A stretch of 64,000 nt of DNA from contig JAZBQD010000015.1 in the NCBI GenBank assembly GCA_036583965.1, forward strand, positions 85,821,309 through 85,885,308. The letters run 5' to 3'. A model generated the notes under the pieces. It did not search any database. It was not told the origin of the DNA and saw only the letters and a program-made list of their open reading frames with translations. The position numbers were made by a program, and so were the translations under genes. This stretch comes from Prunella strophiata. Lineage: Eukaryota; Chordata; Aves; Passeriformes; Prunellidae. Shown here in pieces: positions 52,598 through 61,443 of this stretch. Numbering within the stretch: the first letter of the stretch is position 1; the number at the start of each line of letters is the position of its first letter.

Positions 52598-55080
52598 GGG
52601 GCTTGATTCCTGAAAACTGCTGAGTTTAGAAACAGTGTTGGGCATACCTGCTCGCAGAGCAAGTTGCTCACTGCTGCTGTGGTGAAAGCTTCACTTTAAG
52701 CAGCTCTGGGATACTGTGCATCCACACTGACACGAGAACTTGGCATGGTGCTAGACTAAAAACAATGCTGTTTAATCAGGTGTGGAGTGCTGGCTTATTC
52801 CTTTTGCCAGTAGCTTTGTTTTACTTGGACCGCATAGTCTTGTAAGAATTCAAAGGCATTGCAATATTGCTGAGGAAGCTTTCTGAGATGTGTAACTAAC
52901 CATAATGCTGTATCTCCAGGGTACTGAATGAATGCAGCAAACGAACTGTACTTTGCAACTGTCTCATTTTCCAAGGAAAAATGGACCAACTTAGGGAATT
53001 GTTGTTCAACTCCCAGTCTCAGTGGGAGTTCTGTCTGAGCACAGACAGACTAGAGCCTAAACAATGAGCATTAAATTTGGCCCCTTCATCTCAGGATCTC
53101 ACAATTCTTTTGGAAATGTTAGCAAATTAAGGTTCACATCCCCCACCCTGTAAAATAACCCTGTTCCTCTTTCTCAGATGGGTAAAAGAGCATCATGAAT
53201 CAGGGACAACAACAAGAGCTACAGATCAGAAATCTGACTCTAGAGTAGGCTGCTTCATTGTCATTGTTCATTATTTTCCATAGCCCTGTTGATCCCCATC
53301 TCTCATTATGCTTCTCAAGAGTTTTCACAACTGGAGTTGAGGGCGTTTGGATGTGATTTTCCACACGGATTATTTGATGCATTTTCCTCATTCTGCATAT
53401 CCTGACTTGACTTTGTCACTTAAAGCCTATTTGGAAGGATGCTGTAGCCATTTCAGGTTACAAATCCTGCTGTTTTGCCTACCACTGAATGATTTAAATG
53501 CAAACATAATCTCTGTTCCTTGCCCTGCAGAAGCTTTCATGTGGCAGCACATCTCGCAATTAGGCCACACCTAGCTGAAATCTCCCAAAGGAGTGCTCTA
53601 GAAACTATTATCCTCTTTAGGGATTGGTAACCTGGCATAGCTAAAAATAGGGGGGAAAGGAGACCCAATACTCTCTTAAAATATATTTTTTAATGGAATT
53701 TGAAAATGATTTGACTATTGCTGCTTTCTTTCTTGGACAAGGGATGTATCAAAATACTCTCCAAGTAGTTTGTGCTTATCAAATAGGGTAATTTTCTTCT
53801 CTCAGAGCAGAATCTATATGATATATTTGTATCTTAGACAGAATTTTAACAGAGTTTTACTAACAGAGCTTTACAGGCTTACCTTCTCAACATTCAAGAT
53901 TTCTTAGCAAGGTTGTTGTAACAGAAGACACAGTTTTTGAAAAGAGTAGTATTGGAAAAATACTTTCTGTATTTAACTTGCTTTAATATAGTGCATTTAC
54001 TTCTTAGATGAATTCCTAGTTGCTCTTTCTATTTTCCTCATATCTGCTGTTCTCTATTCCCTACTTCCTTATCCTCTTCTTCTTTTTCCCTGGGTACACA
54101 CTTCTGAAACTTCATTTCCTTCTTTTTCTCTTAGGTGAATATTCTGTTTCTTTTGCTTACTCCTTAGTAAGCAGATTCACAAATGGTCACCCTCTTTCAC
54201 TTGATCTTTTCTCTACAGTGACCTTTTCAAGGTTGTAAGTTTGCTGATTTTCTCAGAGTAACAGCTCAAAGTCATGTGCTTATTCTCTATTTGAAAAGCT
54301 GTTTACTGTTGTCTGGGTTTTTATCACGTGGTGGTTCAGTATTTTCTTCTCTCTTATTTTGTTTCTCTAGACAAATACAGTTCTGTGATGTTACAGTTCT
54401 GTGCTGTATGATGCACATACGAATTTTCTATTCTTTTAATTAAACCGTGGCAACCCTTCTATTTGCATTGCTTGAACAGATATGCTTTTGAGGTTTTTTA
54501 GTTTATGTTCCACTGCTTTTAGGTTAATTTTCAAACTAATTCTATGATCTCTTTTATTCTGCCCTTCATTTATAGGAGAAATTCAACAAAAACTTTCAGG
54601 GCCACTCCATTGTCTACATTTCAAAGCCTCCTTTGAAATTCTCCTTGCCTTTCCTACATTTCTCCAAATGTTACAAACTTAAGTCTATTGTCCAGTGCTT
54701 ATCCTTCTTATCAATATTTTCTCCATCTTTCTTTTTACTTCCTGGATATCCATTTGTTAAGCATTAATAACTTTCTTTATATTGCAGTTGTAATCTGTTG
54801 CAGCTCTAATCATCATATTAATCTTTGTAGGGTGCTGATTGCCATGGAGATGTCAATATAGGACTGGGTCTCTTAAGAATTGTGGAAACACAAGTAAAAA
54901 GTTACTGCCACTTCAGTCTGTTGTCCTGTGTTACACTTATCATCATCTGGAATCAAACACCTGCAAATGCACCTATCCTGCAACATCATTATAGAGTTTG
55001 CTCAACAACTCTTTTCTTCTCATGTGTCAGAATCCTGCAAAGCTGTTCAAATAAACTTCAGTCTTAATAATTCAAGAAAA

Positions 55081-55083
<3 letters not shown>

Positions 55084-55122
<39 letters not shown>
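55084..55122 (+). repeat. T39 homopolymer
   Basis: Thirty-nine T residues follow AAGAAAATAC and precede AATATATTAC. They lie 360 bp before the CR1 cluster but are not part of it. Confidence 0.95.
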
Positions 55123-55128
<6 letters not shown>

Positions 55129-55481
55129 TACACACAAAGATCCCTGGCTAATGATTCCTAATGAGCCTGAGGACTACCCCTGGTTCCTCTTGTTCATTTT
55201 AGGCCACTCTGTGCTGCCATTTTCATGTATATTCAAGCTGAGCATGCAAGCTCAGTTAAATTAATTGCCTTCAGTAGACACTCAAGGCCAAAGACATGGA
55301 AGTACAGGCAAAAAGGAGGGGAATGGGTCTAATGGGGGATTTGCTAGTGCCAATTATTTTAGGGAATTTTTTTAAAATGAAAACTGAATAAGGAATCACA
55401 CCAGATTCAAATGATGGTGAGAGAAGGGCCAGTTTAATCTTTCAGTTTATTGGACAAATGGAGGAGAAAGGGTAAAATAAT

Positions 55482-56480
55482 TTCACAGTATCACAGAATA
55501 TTCTGAGTTGGAATTTTTCTGCTGACACCCACCCTGGAACCATGCATTGACCTGATGGATCTGCCCATTCCTATCAATATTATTCCTTGTTACCAGAAGA
55601 ATTGAGGAAATGACTACCTGTGCTCCTGATCCAAATCATCCCAGGGCCCATGCAGTCTCTTTTGATTGCCCTCGGACCTCTCTTTTTTATTTTGTCACTG
55701 TCAGTTTGAACAACCTGTAGTGGATAGTGATTAGAGAACCTTACTAGACTGGAGAGTTTTCCAGTAGTGTCCCTTATCTCCCCTGGGAGACAGCAGACTT
55801 CCCTGTGAGCTGTGTCTGATCTGCACATTGGGCCCTCTCTTGCCCTTAGGAGGGAGTGTCCTGTTAAAACTCTCTTTCCTTTCCTCTTAACGGAGGAGCT
55901 TGTGATGAAGGGTACAGGAAGTGTTGTTTTAGGACACCCCACTATCCCTGTAGGACCTTTGCCCACCCCATCACTTGTCTGACCTTCTGATTCCAGAGCC
56001 TCATACCTGTTACAGAAAGTACCATTCCTACTATGCCAATTCTGAGAAGGAGGAGGAACTTTCCTCCTGGCACATGCCATGACCTGCTTTCAGCCTTCAT
56101 CTTCATCAGACCCTTGACTAACAGTCCTTTAATTCTCCTGAAGGCTTCTGAGTCTACCTACTTTGCAACAATGGAGGCTCCAGACTCCCAAGAGTCTTGA
56201 GACTGCAACATCTCTGAAAGTAACTGGTCAGTGTCTTGCTGATTTGTTTGAGTTCTGGGTAGCCTGAACACTTCTTCCTGTAGCTCCTTCACCTGCTGAT
56301 GAAACTCCTCAACCACAGCACAGTCTCTGCAAAAGAACTGTTTGTTGACCCAGCCTTGCTAAGAGGCATCAGACACTCCAGGCAACCTCTGGCCTGGAGA
56401 GCTACACCTCCCATCAGCAGGTCTGTCTGTCTGTCTGTCTGGAAGCCTCTGACACAGCTGGGGCAGTGACCCCCACAGCT
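55482..56480 (-). pseudogene. CR1 LINE copy: decayed ORF1 (esterase-like) fused to the 3' tail, ORF2 absent
   Basis: On the minus strand the 166-codon frame 56080-55580 carries features of CR1 ORF1. There is a proline-rich PPPSQ followed by NRYEAL (residues 24-29). A GHSLL motif (74-78) stands at the position of the GDSLL nucleophile motif of the CR1 SGNH/esterase domain; the serine is kept but Asp is replaced by His. REVCCLPG (93-100) follows. Upstream, in another frame (about 56150-56370), FCRDCAVVEEFHQQ and a heptad-like stretch match the ORF1 N-terminal cysteine and coiled-coil region, with an in-frame stop. Near 55610 the reading shifts frame and continues as RNGQIHQVNAWF and GGCQQKN to about 55516. 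There it joins TTCCAACTCAGAATATTCTG (55513-55493), the CR1-X/SINE-type 3' tail. No ORF2 (endonuclease/reverse transcriptase) is present, so the copy cannot encode a functional element. Confidence 0.82.
56421..56441 (+). repeat. (GTCT)5 microsatellite
   Basis: Five exact GTCT units lie within the 5' part of the CR1 ORF1 relic. They probably expanded after insertion. Confidence 0.9.
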
Positions 56481-56636
56481 ACAGGGGATTGAACTTTACT
56501 GTGTACAGCACCATTAACTGAAGAAGCTTAAATCAGTGCGCTAAGACTGGGGCTGAAAGGATCTCTTTGCTCTTCCTTACCACTTTCCTCACCCAAGCAA
56601 AAAAGGCTCATTTTAGTTGAATGACATTATTTCAGA

Positions 56637-56814
56637 AACAAACCAACAACAACAAAAAAAAAAACAAACCCAAAACCCCAAAAAAACCCACAAAAAACAA
56701 ACAAACAACCCCCCCCAAAAAACCCAAAAACAAAAAACAAACCCCTTCCCCCCCAAAAAAACCCCAAAATTAACCCCCCCCCCCCCCCCAAAAAAAAAAA
56801 AAAAAAAAAAAAAA
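56637..56814 (+). repeat. A/C-only low-complexity tract ending in C16A25
   Basis: About 180 bp consist almost wholly of A and C on the plus strand, with irregular blocks such as CAAACCCAAAACCCC and ACAAACAAACAACC. The tract ends in C16 (56774-56789) and A25 (56790-56814). T is nearly absent. On the minus strand this is a G/T tract with several runs of three or more G, able to form G-quadruplexes. Frames across it (56617-56832 plus, 56627-56821 minus) are artefacts. Confidence 0.95.
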
Positions 56815-56839
56815 CCAGCAACAGATACCTAACAGAAAA

Positions 56840-56980
56840 GCCTGAGATTATCTTGGTTAGAGTGTGGTGCTGACAACCCCAAGGCTCTGGGTTGAGTCCC
56901 CATAGGGATCATTCACTTAAGAGCTGAATTTGCTGATCCTTGTGAGTCCCTTCCAACTCTGTATATTCTGTGATGTTGTG
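56840..56980 (+). mobile_element. tRNA-Ile-derived SINE (TguSINE1-like), near full length
   Basis: CTTGGTTAGAGTGTGGTGCT, GACAACCCCAAGGCTCTGGG and TTGAGTCCCCATAGGGATCA correspond to the D-arm, anticodon arm and T-arm of tRNA-Ile, with a B-box-like GGTTGAGTCCC. TTCACTTAAGAGCTG and TGATCCTTGTGAGTCCC link to the CR1-type end TTCCAACTCTGTATATTCTGTGATGTTGTG. The A-box region is degraded and the tRNA stems carry mismatches, so it is an inactive SINE and not a tRNA gene. It sits between the A/C tract and a minus-strand CR1. Confidence 0.9.
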
Positions 56981-56991
56981 AAAGGATGAAT

Positions 56992-57485
56992 TATAGAATC
57001 ACAGGCTGGCTGGGTTTGGAAAGGACCTCTGAAGTTCATCTGGTCCAGTCCCTTTGCTTAAACAAGGTCCTTTAGAACAAGCTGCCCAGGACCATTTCTA
57101 GACAGCTTTTGAATGTTTCCAAGGGTGGAGAACCCTCCACCTCTCTGGGCAACCTGTGTCAGTGCTCAGTCATCCTCACTTTTTCCTCAGTGAAAAAGTG
57201 TTTCCTGATGTTCAGAGAGAACCTCCTGTGTTTCAGTTTATACTTTTGTCTTTTGTCCTATCACTGGGCATTACTGGAAAAAACCTGGGTCCTTCTTCTT
57301 CACAAAACCTCCCTTCAGGTATTTATATGTGTTAATAAGACCCCCCTGAGTGGTCTGTCCTCTGAGAGAACAGTCCTGTCTCAGCCTTTCTAGCCTTTCC
57401 TCATGGGAGAGATGCTCTAGACCCTTCATCATCTTAGTGGTCCTTTGCTGAACTATCTCTTGTGGCTCCATATTTATGTTGTCTT
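56992..57485 (-). mobile_element. CR1 LINE, 5'-truncated, about 490 bp
   Basis: The plus strand begins with the reverse-complemented terminus TATAGAATCACAG, then GGAAAGGACCTCTGAAGTTC. It continues with CAGTCCCTTTGCTTAAACA, CACCTCTCTGGGCAACCTGT, TCACTGGGCATTACTGG, AATAAGACCCCCCTGAG, CAGCCTTTCTAGCCTTTCCT and CATGGGAGAGATGCTCTAGA. In the minus orientation, 57522-57271 is an open 83-codon frame (ATKMMKGLEHLSHEERLE-like) derived from the 3' end of the CR1, and it is interrupted downstream. The tail differs from the 2.8-kb and 55.5-kb copies, so it belongs to another subfamily. Confidence 0.92.
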
Positions 57486-60400
57486 GCAACTGTTGTGAAA
57501 CACTTAGCCCTTCCCTTTTCATTTTCAGATGAAAACATCCAACTACTTAATCACAAATGTGTGAATAGCTTTTATCAACCCAAATAATTTTTCAAAGGAC
57601 AAAATACGAAACTTTTTCTTTAGATCAAATTACATCAATGGATTTCTTGTGTGTTTTTTCACAGACTACATATTTCACAGGTCAGCTTTTCTGTGATATA
57701 TTGATACAATCCCTAGATAACTTCAATAAATTAATACAATCACTTCTGGTTTACAAAAGTGCAACTCTACTGAGATTTTGAAATTTATTATAATATTGTG
57801 TAAATAGATGGTGTCTCTCCTTTTCAGGGACTGAATCTAAGCATTCATACTAATTTGTTTTCCTTGGTGTTGTTAATGAATTTGAGACTGTTAGTATCTA
57901 TAACATTAGCAATTATTCTTAATGATTATCATTTTTCAGGGAATTTTTCAAAGTATGAAAAATGCAAGCAAGCACCCAAGTGAGAGAAAAAAAACTTTTG
58001 CTTAATAATATTAGTGGTTCCTTTATTTAAAATATATAATCCATCCTCATTTTCTGGCTGTCTTGATAAGCATATGAGTAAGAGATAGTGTTTGACCAGG
58101 AGCTCATGTTTGCCTTGTCTTTTTAAATTAAATTTTAAAATCTCTCCAAAAATAATAATTCAGTACCCCCCTTTTTTCTTATTTTCTGGTTTGCTGTATT
58201 TTTTTTTGCCTGCAATAACAAAGCCATGGAAAAAGACAGCAATCCCCTTGCTCATGTGATATAATTCCACACTCTGAGTGTGAATACTGGCAGATCAGCA
58301 GAATGAGCCATCTGCAAGCTATAAGCTGTGTCTTTGCATGAGTAGATTTAGGATAAAAAAAAATTGTCTGACCTGGAAGCCAAACATTACTTGGCATCTT
58401 TACCAGAGATCCCTGCAAGGCCAGCCACTGCTTGTGCTGAATTTGTGTCCTTTCTAAAATATATGTCCCTCCCTCTTGCCATCATATTTTATAGTACACG
58501 TACATAAGTGCACACACAGAAATGCACACACACTGGGCTGCACCATGGGCCACCTCAGAGATGCTGTACTGCAGTTTAATGAATATCAGACTTCATAGTC
58601 AGTCTCTGTTGGATTGCCATGCTGGTGAATAATGAATATCATACTGCAAGGTTAATCCCAAGTGGCCAGTTTCCTGGTTTTAACAGGCTGGGTGTTAGTC
58701 TGAAATGCTTGTAAATGTCTACAGTTCATGCATTGTGCTGTGTTGGAGCATGAACTTCTAAATCCTCACCTTACTCAGGCCAGTAACTCTTTCTGAAGTC
58801 AAAGGAATTAGTCAAGGATGTAGCACAAGATGGATTTGTTCCTGCAGTCTCCCCTCTCCACCCCTCATACCAGTTATTATCTCCCAAGCTGCTGAAGTCC
58901 ACCTCAAACAGAAGGGTTATGTATTCTGCCAGTTTCTCCTTTTCATGTGTTGCTGTCACCCTTCTAAGCTTGTTCTGCTGGCTCTGACATCCTGGTCCTC
59001 TGAATTATAGCTTGTGCCTTCAACTAATGAAGTTGTTGGCAGAATTCCCACTGACTTCATTCAGAGAATGATCCAGCTGAAATACTGCTGACTCCTGAGA
59101 GCTCCTGAGCCCTTGTGGTACAAACGTGAGCTGTGGAGCCCCAGGATTTGTAAAGATTTGTCCCTAGATTATAGAACATTTGGGACAGGTGGAGTCTATC
59201 TTGTCAAATTGTTTGCAAAGTGCCATTTTCACCTAATGCCCTCTACAAATTATGAAGCGAGAGTAACCCCTGTCAAATGACACAAAATCTCAAACTCATG
59301 GTAGGAACAAGGAGCAGGAAGCCATTTGCTTTTATTGCCCTTGTGGTGATGCATTTGGGAAGGAACTAGAACTATGCCTTCAAAAATAAATCCTTTTATT
59401 CCCCCTCTAGCTTGTCTTTTTGGCCTTCTTCTCTATTCATCCCATTGGGAGAACTAGAATCTGATCAAACCTTCCCAGCTGTTGTAGCTAAAAGTTATTG
59501 CCTGCACAGGGTATGTTTTTTGATCTCCTGTGCCTGCTTCAAAAAAGACCTGCTTTGAATAGCATTAAAATTTTCCCTCCCATTAAATTCAATGTCAGCA
59601 AAACCAGATTAAAACAAGAACAAATGAAAAAAAATTTCCTTTCTCCAGCATTAAAAGACATAGGGGTTTATTTAACACAAAATAACATATTGCATGATCC
59701 TTCTTCTGCAATTACAGAGAGCATTAGTGCTGCCTAACTGCTCTTTTAATATAAACTATAACAACCTAGAGACATTCTCAGGTCTTGGCACTGTAGGTGG
59801 TGACATCCTTGCATTACAAAAAGAGAAAGCAAGTGGTAGGTCATGCTATCAAGGTGTGATATAGGCATGACAGGCACTGAGAGGGAAATATTTAGGTATA
59901 TCAATGTATGAACATATTGGCTGTGGAGAACAGGCCTATCAAAGGAGGTTTCAGCATCCCAGAGCAGGAGGTAACAGTGACTCTGCAATGGGGAAAGCTC
60001 TTTGAAGGCTGTTCCTGCTCTGCTTGGCACCTGCTTGTGTGAGCCTGGGAAACACTGGCAGCATTTGGGAGGGCAAAGTTGGCCTTCTTTATGCTTTTCA
60101 CCTCCATCCATCATAGTGACTTAGAGCACTTCCCCTTAAACTGTGTGCACTGCTGGCCATCTATAGAATGGGGCCTTTGTTCTGCCCACCCTGATATTTA
60201 TGCAACATCCATCTTTGTGCTTCATGACATTTAAATGACAGAGTGCTGGGCTGTGGCTCACTGTAATAACGTGGTCTCTATTCTACCTGCCCTCTAGAGA
60301 CTGAGGCCATGTTTTGAGCAAACTGGCCAATTATTCTATTTAGGGAGCTGTAGCAGAAATTCTACAACAGGAGCAGGAGTGACTTTATAAAGCATGTGTG

Positions 60401-61230
60401 GTACAAATACAGCTCTAGGGTACCTAATGCTGAGCCAGCTGACAGCTTCATGTGAGCACCTTGCTTCCACTCTGTGGAGTACCTCGCTCACTTTTTCCCT
60501 TCCATGAGAAGTTAAGGATGCAGAACAACATTTAATGCCAGCAATAACCACATCCTGCCTTGCAGCAGAGGGAACAGCAGGCAAGTTCTAGGAAACAGAA
60601 GCTAGAAATTGGCCATCCAAGTAGATACTTAACTATATGTCTACTGTGCTAATTTCCTAAAGAGCTTAATGCCAGTCCTGGAGTTTGAGGTCAGGCACGA
60701 CAGCAGGAGAGGCAGCCACGTTAAGGGTCAAGGGCCCCAGGAGGCAGAAACTTCTGCCCATTCCCTGACTCATTTAGGTCAGACAGAGCTTACCAAGAGT
60801 TGAGAAAGCTCATTAAGATGAGGAATAAAAGGAGAGATGTTGGCTTTAGAGCAAGGAGAGCTGCAGCATGGGGAAATGGCCCCTGCAGCTCATGTTTTGT
60901 GAGAGATGGTTTCTTTTTCTTTTCTTCTTCTTTTTTTTCCCCCTGAATTAATAAAGTCAGCCTGAGGGAAAAGCCTGAAAAAGATTTTGGCAGGATGTTA
61001 GTCCTTCCTGGGTTAGGGAAACAAGCCAATAGCCTTGCAGGCAGCTGACTCTTTAATCACATATTTAGTATCTGGGAGAAAAATATTCTGAGGTAGCTAA
61101 GTGACCTCTAGAAACAAAACCTATTTCAAGTGTTACTCAGAGATTTAGGAACCAGGGCACCATATGAAGCCCGTCTATCATCTTAGCCCTTCTAAGGGCT
61201 CAGAATTTTATTATTCCCTAAAGTTTGAAT
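57486..61230. other. Unique AT-rich non-coding stretch
   Basis: No gene or repeat family is recognised. The frame 59746-60114 (minus, 122 codons) and the shorter ones have no placeable motif. Around 58500-58530 there is a short imperfect CACACA stretch. Confidence 0.5.
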
Positions 61231-61443
61231 TTTTATGTTTTGGTTTTTTTGAGGCTTTTTTGGGGGGGGTTTTCAGGGGAGGTTTTTTTGGGTTTTTTGT
61301 TGGGTTTGGTTGGGTTTGGTTTGGTTTGTTTGTTTGTTCAGTTTTTGTTGTTGTTGTTGTTGTTTGGTTTTTTGGTTTTTTTTTTTTTTTGGTGGGTTTT
61401 TTTGTTTGTTTGGGGTTTTTTTTAATTTTTTTTTTTTTTTAAT
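61231..61443 (+). repeat. G/T-only low-complexity tract
   Basis: About 210 bp are almost entirely T and G, with runs G8 (61262-61269), G4 (61276-61279) and G3 at 61290, 61302 and 61312, then (TTG)n and T-rich sequence. Five G runs within 55 bp could form a long-loop G-quadruplex on the plus strand. The Phe/Gly/Val-rich frames here (61164-61442, 61225-61425) are artefacts. The tract mirrors the A/C tract at 56637-56814 on the opposite strand. Confidence 0.95.

Larger units (their letters stand above)
51740..55083. other. Unique AT-rich non-coding stretch with two dinucleotide arrays
   Basis: No gene is recognised. AT-rich blocks at about 51995-52130 and 52250-52340 carry many TAAT/ATTA motifs and resemble developmental conserved non-coding sequence (see findings). 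Confidence 0.5.

Noticed and set aside
56840..56912. Possible tRNA-Ile gene
   Set aside because: The arms carry mismatches, the A box is degraded and the sequence runs into a CR1-type tail; it is the head of a SINE.
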